Positions 35,682 to 44,465 of a DNA stretch of 64,000 nt are shown here, piece after piece (position 1 is the first letter of the stretch; every line of letters begins with the position of its first letter). A program made the translations under genes and the position numbers. This DNA comes from Kiritimatiellia bacterium (GTDB lineage Bacteria > Verrucomicrobiota > Kiritimatiellia > CAIVKH01), in the NCBI GenBank assembly GCA_025054615.1, contig JANWZO010000002.1, positions 109,786 to 173,785 on the forward strand, read 5' to 3'. The notes beneath the pieces were generated by a model. It did no database searches. It saw only the letters and a list, made by a program, of their open reading frames with translations, and was not told the origin of the DNA.

Positions 35682-37949
35682 ATGGTGAATGCAGGGATTT
35701 GTCCCGTCCGGCAACTGGCGGACAAAATTTCAGAGCGCGAGGATATTCGCGCGGTCTTTCTCGACGCCCGCGCGAAGAAAATCTCAATCGCGCGATTGCC
35801 GGGTCCCGAACGCGGCTCCGCGCAAAGCGAGGTCCGGGCCATCGCCGGGGATCTGGAGCCGGACCAGATTGCTCGTTGCGCGCAGCCCCCATGGAAAGGC
35901 TCGTGCGAGCGTTGTGGTCTGGGACCGCCCCCGGCGCCGCCAAAGGGCATCCGACTGGTTTACCTCCCAGACCGAGGTTTGCTGATCGAGCGCGAATCTT
36001 GCGCCACGGCGCCGAGATTCTGGCGATGGAGCCAGTTTCCCTGGGTCCGCGTGCAACCTCTCGCGACCGAATCGATCGGCACCCATCCCTGGAAGCTGCC
36101 GATGGCGCTGGCGGTTGCCTGCGGCTTGTGCACATTGGCCGGTTGGTGGGTGGAACGGATCGACCCGGATCGCGCATGGCTTGCGCGGCTCTTCTATGCA
36201 GCAGGCTACGTGGCCGGCGGCTGGGACGCGGCGGTCGACACCCTGGCACTGCTGCGAAAGCGAGTGCTCGACATCCATTTCCTTATGCTCGCTGTTGCCG
36301 CCGGAGCGGCGGCCATCGGCCACTGGTGGGAGGGAGGCGTGCTGCTCTTCCTCTTTTCGATCAGCGGCGCGCTGGAGGACCTCGCGCAGCAACGGACGGA
36401 GCGGGCGATCAGCAGCCTTTTCAAGGAGGCGCCGAAGACCGCCACGGTCCTTGAAAACGGCGCCGAGCGCGAGATTCCGGTCGATGACCTACGGCCCGGA
36501 ATGCTGCTTGCCATCCGGCCGGGCGACGTGGTGCCGGTGGATGCCCAGGTGGTCCACGGTCGTTCAGCGGCCGATGAATCGAATCTCACCGGCGAATCGA
36601 CGCCAGTGGACAAGGAGCCCGGCGACACGGTGTTTGCTGGAACCATCAATTTGTGGGGCCGGATGGACTGCCGCGTTCTCCGCCCGGCTGCTGAAAGCGC
36701 GCTGGCCAAAATCATCCGAATGATCCAGGAGGCGCGCGAATCCAAGGCGCCGGCCCAGCGGTTTACCGACCGATTCGGCAGCGGCTACACCATCTCGGTT
36801 CTGGTTGTTTGCACCGCGATGTTTCTGATTTGGCACTGGGCAGCGGCGCTGCCCTGGCAACAGGCCTTTTATCGGGCGATGACCCTGCTGGTGGTCGCCT
36901 CGCCCTGCGCGCTGGCGATTTCGATTCCTTCCGCTGTGTTGGCGGGCATCGCCGCAGGGGCGCGGCGGGGCATCCTGTTCCGCGGCGGGGCCGCGCTTGA
37001 GAAACTTGCCAGCATCCGCCGCGTCGCGATGGACAAGACCGGTACGCTCACCAGCGGAACCCTGCGGGTGGTGTCCGTTGAACCCTGTGGGAAAACAGAC
37101 GTGCGGGAGGCGTTGCGTGGCGCGGCCGCGCTGGCCTCCCACGCGAACCACCCGGTTTCCTCCGCCATTCATCGGCACGCGCTCGATGCGCAACTCGAGC
37201 TGCCGCCGGTCGACGGATTCCGAGCTCTAGCGGGCAGCGGCGTGATGGGGGTCATCGAAGGCCGTGAGGCGCGACTGGGGCAGCGCCGTCTGATGGGGAC
37301 TTGGGCCTCCGCCTATCCGGTACCGCCCATCGGCATGACGGAATCGTTTTTCGAGTGGGGCGAGATCCGGGCGCGCTTCCTGCTGCAGGATGAGATTCGA
37401 CGCGCCAGCAAACCGCTCCTGGAACGCCTCCGCCAGCATGGCCTCGCGGTCGCCATGTTGACGGGCGACCGCCCCGAGGCCGCCCGGGCGGTGGCCGATG
37501 AGGTGGGGCTCAGCGAGGTCCACGCGGGCCTCGCGCCCGAGGACAAGGTGCGGCGGATTCGCGAATGGTCCGAACGTGGCGAACGCCCTGCGATGATTGG
37601 CGACGGTGTCAATGACGCGCCCAGCCTTGCGGCGGCCTACGTGGGCGTCGCCATGGGCATGCGCGGCGCCGACGCCGCGCTCGAACAGGCGGATGTGGTG
37701 CTGATGAAGGACCGACTCGACCGGTTTGCCGTCGCCTACGAACTGAGTCGGGCAGCCAACCGCATCATCAAACAAAATTTGGCGATCTCGCTGGGCTCCG
37801 TGGTCTTGCTCTCCATGGCGGCCTTTGCTGGGGTGATTCCACTGACCGTCGGAGTCATCGGCCACGAGGGCAGCACGCTACTCGTGGTCCTCAACAGCCT
37901 TCGCCTGCTGTTTGTGCACCTGCCCTCGGACCGAGACCACGCCGCGTGA
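35682..37949 (+). CDS. P1B-type heavy-metal-transporting ATPase (P1B-4-like)
   Basis: The 755-residue pump has an N-terminal domain with a CERCG pair and no classical GMTCxxC motif. Membrane helices follow, then the actuator loop DESNLTGESTPV, the SPC metal motif in VVASPCALAISIP and the phosphorylation site AMDKTGTLTSG. The nucleotide-domain HANHPVS (conserved His-Pro) and the hinge MIGDGVNDAPSLAAA come next, with HEGSTLLVVLNSLRLL in the last helix. SPC together with the HEG[G/S]T motif marks the P1B-4 group, linked to Co, Zn or Fe export. The direction is presumably efflux. No metal-responsive regulator is adjacent. The mrp operon follows 72 bases downstream. Confidence 0.92.
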   Translation: MVNAGICPVRQLADKISEREDIRAVFLDARAKKISIARLPGPERGSAQSEVRAIAGDLEPDQIARCAQPPWKGSCERCGLGPPPAPPKGIRLVYLPDRGLLIERESCATAPRFWRWSQFPWVRVQPLATESIGTHPWKLPMALAVACGLCTLAGWWVERIDPDRAWLARLFYAAGYVAGGWDAAVDTLALLRKRVLDIHFLMLAVAAGAAAIGHWWEGGVLLFLFSISGALEDLAQQRTERAISSLFKEAPKTATVLENGAEREIPVDDLRPGMLLAIRPGDVVPVDAQVVHGRSAADESNLTGESTPVDKEPGDTVFAGTINLWGRMDCRVLRPAAESALAKIIRMIQEARESKAPAQRFTDRFGSGYTISVLVVCTAMFLIWHWAAALPWQQAFYRAMTLLVVASPCALAISIPSAVLAGIAAGARRGILFRGGAALEKLASIRRVAMDKTGTLTSGTLRVVSVEPCGKTDVREALRGAAALASHANHPVSSAIHRHALDAQLELPPVDGFRALAGSGVMGVIEGREARLGQRRLMGTWASAYPVPPIGMTESFFEWGEIRARFLLQDEIRRASKPLLERLRQHGLAVAMLTGDRPEAARAVADEVGLSEVHAGLAPEDKVRRIREWSERGERPAMIGDGVNDAPSLAAAYVGVAMGMRGADAALEQADVVLMKDRLDRFAVAYELSRAANRIIKQNLAISLGSVVLLSMAAFAGVIPLTVGVIGHEGSTLLVVLNSLRLLFVHLPSDRDHAA

Positions 37950-38021
37950 GCGTGTGACTGTGCCGGATGCCCGGCCAGTCATCGTTGACAATCCCGTTCA
38001 CCGCCCTAACGTGTAGCGCGC

Positions 38022-38552
38022 ATGATCGATCGGGCGCTAAACTCACAAGGTTCGAGCACGTCCGCAGCGTGGTTGCGGCGGACAGCGATCTTTGCTGCGC
38101 TGTGGTGGATATTGGACGAGGGTCGGCTCAGTGGCTGGTGGTTTGCGCCGGCCATCATCGCGGGCGCGCTCGCGATAGCGGCCCTCATTCCCCAGGCGCC
38201 TTGCGCCTGGCGGTGGCGGCCAGCCGGCTTGGCGCGATTCGTGCCGTATTTCCTCCGAGAGTCTATCCGAGGCGGCTGGGACGTTGCGCGCATTGCTCTG
38301 CGGCCTGACATGCCACTGGACCCACGGCTGATCGAGTATCGGCCTCGTCTCCAGCACCCCACCGCTCGGCTCTTCTTCACGCATGTGATCAGCCTGTTGC
38401 CCGGCACCCTTTCGGCGGATTTGCGCCGCGACGTCATTGTTGTGCATTCCATCTCCGGTTCCGAAGAGGAGCTCCTCGACGCGACCGCAGGGCTTGAGCG
38501 CCGGGTGGCGGACTTGTTCGGCGAACCGCTCGCCGGGGGCGACGCCCGATGA
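38022..38552 (+). CDS. mrpE: Mrp/Mnh cation:proton antiporter subunit E
   Basis: This first gene of the antiporter operon encodes 176 residues. Hydrophobic segments cover about residues 20-60 (FAALWWILDEGR, WWFAPAIIAGALAIAALIP). The conserved MrpE features follow: FVPYFLRESIRGGWDVARIALRP, the loop of LDPRLIEYRP, and THVISLLPGTLSADL with the HSI that is typical of the family C-terminal domain. MrpE is a membrane subunit of the multi-protein Na+/H+ antiporter needed for full activity. No clear ribosome site precedes ATG 38022. The stop overlaps mrpF by four bases. Confidence 0.93.
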   Translation: MIDRALNSQGSSTSAAWLRRTAIFAALWWILDEGRLSGWWFAPAIIAGALAIAALIPQAPCAWRWRPAGLARFVPYFLRESIRGGWDVARIALRPDMPLDPRLIEYRPRLQHPTARLFFTHVISLLPGTLSADLRRDVIVVHSISGSEEELLDATAGLERRVADLFGEPLAGGDAR

Positions 38553-38827
38553 CGGCGTTCGGCTACGGCCTCTGCCTGTTTCTCCTCGCCAATCTGGCCG
38601 CGGGGCTCTTGGTCGTGTTCCGTGGGCGCGTGGAGCCGATCTGGATGTTGGGCATCCAGATCTTTGGAACAACCGGCACCGCAATCCTGTTGCTGCTGGC
38701 CGAACTGCAGCAGCAGCCGCCTTTGCGCGACGTGGCGCTTATCTGCGCCTTGCTGGCCGCTGTGACGCTCGTCGGTTATGCGCAGCGAATCTGGGCTCGC
38801 CCCGCCGGCGACGAGGAGGAGCCATGA
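38549..38827 (+). CDS. mrpF: Mrp/Mnh antiporter subunit F
   Basis: The 92-residue protein has three membrane segments: YGLCLFLLANLAAGLLVVF, WMLGIQIFGTTGTAILLLLAEL and DVALICALLAAVTLVGYAQRIW. This is the usual size and topology for MrpF. The GxxxTGTAILLLLA segment is characteristic of subunit F. It overlaps both mrpE and mrpG by four bases, showing tight coupling. Confidence 0.92.
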   Translation: MTAFGYGLCLFLLANLAAGLLVVFRGRVEPIWMLGIQIFGTTGTAILLLLAELQQQPPLRDVALICALLAAVTLVGYAQRIWARPAGDEEEP

Positions 38828-39126
38828 CAGCGCTTGAACTGGTCGCGGCAGCCCTCATGGCAGTAGGCGGATTCTTCTTTTTCGCTGGTACCGTTGGGTT
38901 TCTCCGGTTTCCGGACTTTTACACGCGGCTCCACGCGCTCACGAAGGCGGACAATCTCGGCTTCGGACTAACCGGAGCTGGCCTGGCTCTGCTATCCGAA
39001 TCGTGGGTGGTGGCGGCGAAAATCTTGTTGATCTGGATCCTTCTGCTGATCAGTGCGTCGGCCTGCAGCCTGCTAATCGCCCGCGGCGCGCTGCGGAACG
39101 GCATCAAGCCGTGGAGAAAGCCATGA
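38824..39126 (+). CDS. mrpG: Mrp/Mnh antiporter subunit G
   Basis: The 100-residue protein from ATG 38824 has three membrane segments and the subunit G signature VGFLRFPDFYTRLHALTKADNLGFGL near residues 25-50, followed by AAKILLIWILLLISAS. Earlier in-frame starts are ruled out because they lie inside mrpE and mrpF. Overlaps of four bases on both sides place it firmly in the operon. Confidence 0.95.
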   Translation: MTALELVAAALMAVGGFFFFAGTVGFLRFPDFYTRLHALTKADNLGFGLTGAGLALLSESWVVAAKILLIWILLLISASACSLLIARGALRNGIKPWRKP

Positions 39127-39383
39127 CGTTTCCCTGGATTTTCGATTTGCTGCTTTGCGCGCTGCTGGTCGGACTGGCTGCGCGGGCGCTGTTCAGCCGG
39201 ACCCTCTTCCAAGGCGTCATGTTCTTTGTGGTGTTCGGCTTGGTCATGGCGCTTGCCTGGGCGAGATTGCGCGCGCCGGATATCGCGCTGGCAGAGGCTG
39301 CCCTCGGGGCAGGGATCACCGGAGCGCTGTTGTTCAGTGCGGTGCGCGCGTTGCGGGACCGCGGCGACGAGGAGGAGTGCTAA
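39123..39383 (+). CDS. Mrp antiporter DUF4040 subunit (MbhD-like; equivalent to part of MrpA C-terminus)
   Basis: The 86-residue protein has three membrane segments and the conserved FVVFGLVMALAWARLRAPDIALAEAALGAGITGALLF, which matches the DUF4040/MbhD module normally found near the C-terminus of MrpA. Here it is a separate gene, as in archaeal Mrp and membrane-bound hydrogenase operons. It overlaps mrpG by four bases. The next gene starts one base after its stop. Confidence 0.9.
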   Translation: MTFPWIFDLLLCALLVGLAARALFSRTLFQGVMFFVVFGLVMALAWARLRAPDIALAEAALGAGITGALLFSAVRALRDRGDEEEC

Positions 39384-39384
39384 C

Positions 39385-40119
39385 ATGTCCGCCTCGCGCG
39401 CCTACGCGCCCCTGCCCATCCGGATTGCCCTGGCGCTGGGACTTCTCCCGCTGTTGGCCGCACTACTTCACGCCGTAGGGTCCATTCCACCCCGGCCGCC
39501 CGATCTGTCGGCGGCGTTGATGGCGCGGATGCCCGAAAGCGGCGTCGAACACCCGTTGACGGCGGTTCTGCTCAATTTCCGCGGATATGACACGCTGCTG
39601 GAAATGACGGTGCTGTGGTTGGCGGCGCTGGGCGCCCTATCGCTCGCCTCCGGCCCCTCGGCCCGCCGCCGAAGGCCGCATGCCGCTCTGGTCGGTCTGA
39701 TCAGGATTTTGGCGCCCGCGCTCGTCATGAGCGCCGGCTACATCCTATGGGCGGGGGGCTTTCGCCCCGGTGGCGCCTTCCAGGCCGGATCGGTTCTTGG
39801 GGCCGGCCTCGTGCTCGCTTCGTTGAGCGGAATAGTTGCCGTCCAGCCGGGCGTGGCGTTGAGTGCGGGCCTCGCGCTGGGCACGACCGTGTTCGCCGGT
39901 GTGGCGGCATGGTCGTGGGCGTTGACCGGCGAGCTGCTGCATTTCCCGGCCGCTACGGACAAGTGGGCCATTCTCGCGATTGAGAGCGCGAGCGCGCTGT
40001 CAATCGCGTTGATCCTCCTCGCGCTTTTCGATCGCTTGACCGCCTCGGCGGACCCGGCCGAATCCAGCCGTGGCGGGGAGATGCCAAAGGCCATAGACGG
40101 GGAGGCGTCCGGACGATGA
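39385..40119 (+). CDS. mrpB: Fused MbhE-like and MrpB antiporter subunit
   Basis: About 244 residues from ATG 39385, which follows GGAGGAG. Residues about 8-95 match the MbhE-like end of MrpA, with HPLTAVLLNFRGYDTLLEMTVLWLAALGALSL. Residues about 105-225 match MrpB/MnhB: ALVMSAGYILWAGGFRPGGAFQAGSVLGAGLVLASLSG. So the last MrpA module is joined to subunit B. It overlaps mrpC by four bases. The membrane topology is about seven or eight segments. Confidence 0.88.
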   Translation: MSASRAYAPLPIRIALALGLLPLLAALLHAVGSIPPRPPDLSAALMARMPESGVEHPLTAVLLNFRGYDTLLEMTVLWLAALGALSLASGPSARRRRPHAALVGLIRILAPALVMSAGYILWAGGFRPGGAFQAGSVLGAGLVLASLSGIVAVQPGVALSAGLALGTTVFAGVAAWSWALTGELLHFPAATDKWAILAIESASALSIALILLALFDRLTASADPAESSRGGEMPKAIDGEASGR

Positions 40120-40499
40120 GCACTGCTCAGCTTTATCTGTCCACAGCGGTGTTTCTCCTGGTCATGGGCCTCTATGGCGTTCTCGTCCGGCCGCATCTGT
40201 TGAGGAAGATCACCGCGCTGAATGTGATGAGCGCCGGCTTGTTTCTGATTTTTGTCGCCGTGGCCTACCGCGGGCCGGAAGCGCCGCCGGACCCCGTGCC
40301 CCACGCGATGGTCCTCACGGGCATCGTGATCTCTGTCAGCGCGACCGCGTTCGGGCTGCTGTTGATTCGTCGGGTGCTGGAAGTGACCGGCCGCGCCGAG
40401 CTTGCCGTGGAGCCTGAGGAGCGAACTGCGGCGAACAGGCAGAGCGTGACCGGCAAACGCCCCTCCCCTCGAACGGAGCAACGGGACGCGAGGCCATGA
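40116..40499 (+). CDS. mrpC: Mrp/Mnh antiporter subunit C (NuoK-like)
   Basis: The 127-residue protein has three NuoK-like membrane segments (YLSTAVFLLVMGLYGVL, LNVMSAGLFLIFVAVAY, ALVLTGIVISVSAT-like AMVLTGIVISVSATAFGLLLIRRV). The conserved segment DPVPHAMVLTGIVIS is diagnostic. A charged tail of about 35 residues extends beyond the usual length. It overlaps mrpD by four bases (ATGA). Confidence 0.93.
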   Translation: MSTAQLYLSTAVFLLVMGLYGVLVRPHLLRKITALNVMSAGLFLIFVAVAYRGPEAPPDPVPHAMVLTGIVISVSATAFGLLLIRRVLEVTGRAELAVEPEERTAANRQSVTGKRPSPRTEQRDARP

Positions 40500-41992
40500 A
40501 CGAGACCCTCCGCAACGATGCGTGGCTGGCTGCGCCGATCCTCCTGCCGCTTCTTACGGCGCTGATCGCGTCGCTCCTGCCGGATCGCGCGCGCGTGCGG
40601 GCCTCGCTGGCCGGCGCGACGGCCACCTTTGTCGCCTCCGCGGCCGTCATCGCAGGGGTCGTACGCGGCGGTCCCGGACGCCACCATCTCGGCGGATGGG
40701 GCGCTCCACTGGGAATTGATCTGTATGCGGACGGCCTCACCGCGCTGATGCTCGCGATGACCGCGGTCCTCGGCGCAGCGATCAGTGTGTACGCGACGGG
40801 CTATTTTCATACCGCGCGTGAGCGTCGCTGTTTCTGGCCGCTGTGGTTCGTACTCTGGACGGGATTGAATGCGCTCTTCCTGACAGCCGATTTGTTCAAT
40901 TTCTATGTCACGCTCGAGGTGGTCGGCCTGTCTGCGGTCGCCCTTGTCGCGATGGAGGGCGGACCGCTCGCGCTGACCGCTGCGGCGCGCTACCTGTTCG
41001 TCGCGATGATGGGGTCGCTCGTCTATATGGGGGGCGTTGCCCTGATTTATTCCCAATACGGAGTACTCGACCTTACCCTGCTGCACGGGCGGCTGGGGGT
41101 GGGTCCGGTGGGCCGGGCCGCGCTCGCGCTGATGGTCGTTGGCCTGCTCGCAAAAACCGCGGTGTTTCCTCTTCATCTGTGGCTGCCGCCCGCCCATTCG
41201 AGCGCGCCGGCGCCGGTGAGCGCCGCGCTCTCCGGCCTCGTCGTGAAGGGCTCCTTTTACATCCTGCTCCGCACCTCGTTCAGCTCGTTTGCGGACAGCG
41301 CGCTCGCTGCGATCGGCCCGTTCCTCGGCGTGCTCGGCGGGTTGGCTGTCCTCTGGGGCTCGCTCCAGGCGCTTACGCAAGATCGTCTGAAACTGATGGT
41401 GGCCTACTCGACCGTCGCCCAAATCGGCTACCTTTTCTTGTTGTTTCCGGTCGCCATGCCCGGTGCGGGCGACGCCGCGTGGCAGTCCAAGGCCTACATC
41501 GCCGGCATCTTCCACGCCCTCTCGCACGCGGCGGCCAAGGGCGCGATGTTCATGGCCGCCGGCGCAATTCTCCACGCGGTCGGACGCGACGACAAAAATT
41601 CGCTGCGCGGTTTGGGTGAAAAGCTGCCCGTCGCCACCAGCGCGTTCGCGGTGGCGGGTGTCTCGATCATGGCCCTGCCGCCCAGCGGAGGCTTCATCGC
41701 CAAATGGATGATGCTCGTCGCTGCGGTGCGCACAGGCCAATGGTGGTGGGCGCCGTTGATGATCGGCGGCGGCCTGCTCGCGGCCGCCTACATCTTCCGC
41801 ATGGTGAAATTCATGTTTTTCCAACCGCCGGCGAGCGCCGCAGAGCTTCATCCGATCCCGCGGCGGTTGGAATTCACCGCGCTCGCCCTCGCGCTGACCG
41901 CTCTGGCGCTCGGCCTCGCTTCGGTGTATCCCCTCGCCGTCGCCGCCATCGGCGCGCCTTTTCCGTCCAACTGGTTCACGGAGTCCTTCTAA
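40496..41992 (+). CDS. mrpD: Mrp/Mnh antiporter subunit D (NuoN/NuoM-like), first copy
   Basis: The 498-residue protein of about 14 membrane segments belongs to the proton-translocating NuoL/M/N superfamily. The key charged residues are present: Glu in NFYVTLEVVGLSAVALVAMEG, Lys in LLAKTAVFPLHLWLPPAHS, SAALSGLVVKGSFYILLR and HALSHAAAKGAMFM. It carries out cation/proton exchange with the other Mrp subunits. Its stop is 21 bases before palindrome array 3, after which a second antiporter subunit begins. Confidence 0.94.
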   Translation: MNETLRNDAWLAAPILLPLLTALIASLLPDRARVRASLAGATATFVASAAVIAGVVRGGPGRHHLGGWGAPLGIDLYADGLTALMLAMTAVLGAAISVYATGYFHTARERRCFWPLWFVLWTGLNALFLTADLFNFYVTLEVVGLSAVALVAMEGGPLALTAAARYLFVAMMGSLVYMGGVALIYSQYGVLDLTLLHGRLGVGPVGRAALALMVVGLLAKTAVFPLHLWLPPAHSSAPAPVSAALSGLVVKGSFYILLRTSFSSFADSALAAIGPFLGVLGGLAVLWGSLQALTQDRLKLMVAYSTVAQIGYLFLLFPVAMPGAGDAAWQSKAYIAGIFHALSHAAAKGAMFMAAGAILHAVGRDDKNSLRGLGEKLPVATSAFAVAGVSIMALPPSGGFIAKWMMLVAAVRTGQWWWAPLMIGGGLLAAAYIFRMVKFMFFQPPASAAELHPIPRRLEFTALALALTALALGLASVYPLAVAAIGAPFPSNWFTESF

Positions 41993-42012
41993 GGAAGACG
42001 GCGCTTAAGAAA

Positions 42013-42091
42013 CTTCCATGCCATGGAAAGCCTGTGTGAAAATTTTACAGACCATGGAAAATTTTCCGGTCCTTTTTCCAGAGCATGGAAA
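42013..42091. repeat. Three-unit palindrome array with 31-bp period (array 3)
   Basis: The units are centred at 42021, 42052 and 42083, exactly 31 bp apart. Unit 1 is CTTCCATGCCATGGAAA. Unit 2 is TTTACAGACCATGGAAA and unit 3 TTTCCAGAGCATGGAAA. In units 2 and 3 the left arm is degenerate and reads CTGTAAA or CTGGAAA on the other strand. That is the same variant as the last unit of array 2. The array lies between the two mrpD-type genes, ending 51 bases before the second. Confidence 0.92.
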
Positions 42092-42142
42092 ACGCGCCGC
42101 GCCTCGATATCGCCGTGCGGAAGGCAGGAGAACTGAACACCC

Positions 42143-43660
42143 ATGACCTCCTTCGACTCCCTGCTGCCTCTGCTGGTGCTGATGACCTCATTGGTCACCG
42201 CAGTGATCATTTTCGCGCTCGGGGAGGACCGAATTCGCGCGCGTACGTTCGTGAACCTGCTGGGCGCGGTCGCGAAGCTGGCGCTCGTGGGCTACATGAT
42301 CTGGGGCTTATCGCAGGGCCGCCTGTTCGAAACGCGCTGGCCGTTCATGCCACAGCTCGATTTTGTGCTCCGCGCCGACAGCATGACGATCCTGTTTTCA
42401 ACGCTCTCCGCGGGGCTTTGGTTGCTGACGACGATTTACGCGATCGGCTACCTCGAAGGTTCGCCGAACCGGCGGCGTTTTTTCGGCTATTTTTCACTTT
42501 GCGTGACGTCGACGATGGGCATCTCGCTCGCCGGCAATCTGATCACGTTCTTCGTGTTCTATGAGCTGCTCACGCTGACGACCTACCCGCTGGTGGTGCA
42601 TCGCGGCACCGAGAAGGCCGTGCGGGCGGGATCGATGTATTTGCGGTATACCCTTGCCGGCAGCGCGTCGATGCTGGCGGGCATGCTGTGGCTCTATGTA
42701 ATCGCCGGACCGTTTGATTTTCGCGCCGCGGGCGTGCTCGCCCCGCTCGGGGACTCGCACAGGCCCCAACTAATCGCCATCTTTGCCCTACTGGTCGGCG
42801 GGCTCGGCGTCAAGGCGGCCATCGTTCCTCTGCACAAATGGTTGCCGACCGCGATGGTCGCGCCCGCGCCAGTCAGCGCGCTGCTCCATGCGGTGGCCGT
42901 CGTCAAGGCGGGCGCGTTCGGTATTGTGCGCGTGGTCTACGATGTCTATGGCGCGGAACTGGCGCGCGACCTCGGCGTGCTGACGCCACTCGCCGCCTTT
43001 GCGGCCATCACCATCCTCTATGGATCCCTCCGCGCGCTCGCGCAGGACGATTTCAAACGACGACTCGCCTTTTCCACGGTGAGCCAGGTTTCCTACATCA
43101 CGCTCGGGGTGAGCCTGTTCGGGCCGATGGCAACCATGGGCGGTCTTGTGCATCTCGTCCACCAGGGGATCATGAAAATTACGATGTTTTTCGCCGCGGG
43201 CAACGCGGCAGAGGCGCTGGGTGTACACAAGATTAGCGAGCTTGACGGGGTGGGGCGCCGTTTGCCCGGCACGATGGCTTCGTTCACGATTGCCGCCCTC
43301 GGCATGATCGGCGTGCCGCCGCTGGCGGGCTTTGTGAGTAAGTGGTACCTCGGCTGGGGAGCGGCCGAGGCCGGACAGTATTGGGCGCTCGGCGTTCTGG
43401 CCGCCAGCAGCCTTCTGAACGCGGCGTATTTCCTCCCCATCCTCTACCGCGCCTGGTTCAAGCCACAGCGGCACCCGTGGCCGCATGAGCATCCCCACTC
43501 TGGCCGACTCGAAATCTCGTGGTGGTTGCTATTCCCACCGGTGGCGACGGCGGCGCTCGTGCTGATCGCGGGACTTTTTGCCGGCCACCCCTTCAGCCCG
43601 TTGAGCTGGGTGCAGATCATCACCCGCCAGGAGTACCCGGCCCCCGGGCTGTCTGATTAG
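42143..43660 (+). CDS. Mrp antiporter NuoL/M/N-type subunit, second copy
   Basis: The 505-residue polytopic protein has FYELLTLTTYPLVVHRG (conserved Glu), GLGVKAAIVPLHKWLPTAMVAPAPVSALLHAVAVVKAGAFGI (two Lys and the HK pair), FSTVSQVSYI and HQGIMKITMFFAAGNAAE. These are the proton-channel residues of MrpD/MrpA/NuoL. It lacks the C-terminal MrpA modules, which are encoded separately upstream (39123-40119), so it may stand for the antiporter part of MrpA. ATG 42143 follows GCAGGAG. The gene lies between palindrome array 3 and the non-coding island at 43661-44796. Confidence 0.9.
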   Translation: MTSFDSLLPLLVLMTSLVTAVIIFALGEDRIRARTFVNLLGAVAKLALVGYMIWGLSQGRLFETRWPFMPQLDFVLRADSMTILFSTLSAGLWLLTTIYAIGYLEGSPNRRRFFGYFSLCVTSTMGISLAGNLITFFVFYELLTLTTYPLVVHRGTEKAVRAGSMYLRYTLAGSASMLAGMLWLYVIAGPFDFRAAGVLAPLGDSHRPQLIAIFALLVGGLGVKAAIVPLHKWLPTAMVAPAPVSALLHAVAVVKAGAFGIVRVVYDVYGAELARDLGVLTPLAAFAAITILYGSLRALAQDDFKRRLAFSTVSQVSYITLGVSLFGPMATMGGLVHLVHQGIMKITMFFAAGNAAEALGVHKISELDGVGRRLPGTMASFTIAALGMIGVPPLAGFVSKWYLGWGAAEAGQYWALGVLAASSLLNAAYFLPILYRAWFKPQRHPWPHEHPHSGRLEISWWLLFPPVATAALVLIAGLFAGHPFSPLSWVQIITRQEYPAPGLSD

Positions 43661-43847
43661 GGGTTTGAAACACGAAACGTCTGACAACCCTGCTGGGCTA
43701 CACGAAGTTCCGGCGCCTACAGCAGGAGAACACCGTGGCGGCTGTTTTTACTCCGACTCATGCGAGGCGGTTCATTGTGCGCGAACTAAGAAAGTCGAGA
43801 TGATTTTTTGTAACTCAAATCTGGTATAGATCTAAGAGTTGCCGAAA

Positions 43848-43863
43848 TTTCGAATATTCGAAA
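43848..43863. promoter_or_regulatory. 16-nt perfect palindrome with outer GCCG/CGGC arms
   Basis: TTTCGAATATTCGAAA is fully self-complementary. GCCG at 43841-43844 and CGGC at 43864-43867 add a second, slightly asymmetric inverted pair. It lies about 190 bases after the second antiporter gene. It could be an operator for a dimeric regulator. It does not belong to the TTTCCAT repeat family. Confidence 0.5.
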
Positions 43864-44099
43864 CGGCGGTTGTGTAAATCGAGGAAAGTGAGTGTTTTTC
43901 CGATAGCGCGGACCCGGCTAGAAGTAGGGCTCTAACAAGCTCCTTCTCCTTTGACCGAACGGGGCGATTTGATCTCCGGGTGGTAGGCCCAAACGGCTCA
44001 AATTCTCTGTGAAGGGCTGAGTTGCTAAGGATCGTTGAAACTATTTATAAAGTCCCTCTCAGGGTAAGAGGAGTGCGTGGGCACGGCCTACCATCTGGG

Positions 44100-44465
44100 G
44101 GTCGGCTATCACGCCGACCTTCGGAAGGACAGGTTCTGGCCTGCTGCAAAGGGGCCCGCGTGGAAGCGGGCTCTCCAAGGAAGGGATGAATTTGGCGCCG
44201 GTGGAACGGCGCTCTCCACAAAAGGTGCGGAATGAACATCGCCCTTCAACGCGTTCGGATGTGGAAGTCCGAATTCCAACCCGCGCTCAATTTTTGAAGG
44301 GGCGAGTTCTACCTCGCCTTATTATTTTTGTAAAAGCTGGTCCCGCCCCGCCTGGAATCGCGAAGGGGCAACTTCCACCTCGTCCGCCAATCGTGGAGTT
44401 GCAAAATTCACCCTTTTCCAGCCCCAAACGCGCACCTGATCAAGGGCGCACGGTCATGTGCGCCC
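44100..44465. repeat. Cluster of stem-loops with a conserved hexaloop (GTGGAA-type)
   Basis: Five perfectly paired hairpins lie here, plus one with a terminal G-T pair. GGTCGGC/GCCGACC with loop TATCAC is at 44100-44119, GCCCGC/GCGGGC with loop GTGGAA at 44154-44171, and GCGCCG/CGGCGC with loop GTGGAA at 44195-44212. TTCGGAT/GTCCGAA with loop GTGGAA is at 44254-44273, GGCGAG/CTCGCC with loop TTCTAC at 44301-44318, and GGGCGCAC/GTGCGCCC with loop GGTCAT at 44444-44465. A degenerate one has loop TTCCAC at 44373-44378. Stems differ in sequence while loop and size stay similar, and TTCCAC is the complement of GTGGAA, so units occur in both orientations. TCTCC follows two of them. Confidence 0.85.

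Noticed and set aside
40265-41851. Long reverse frame opposite mrpC/mrpD
   Set aside because: Antisense shadow of strongly supported membrane proteins; His/Arg/Glu-rich with no family features.
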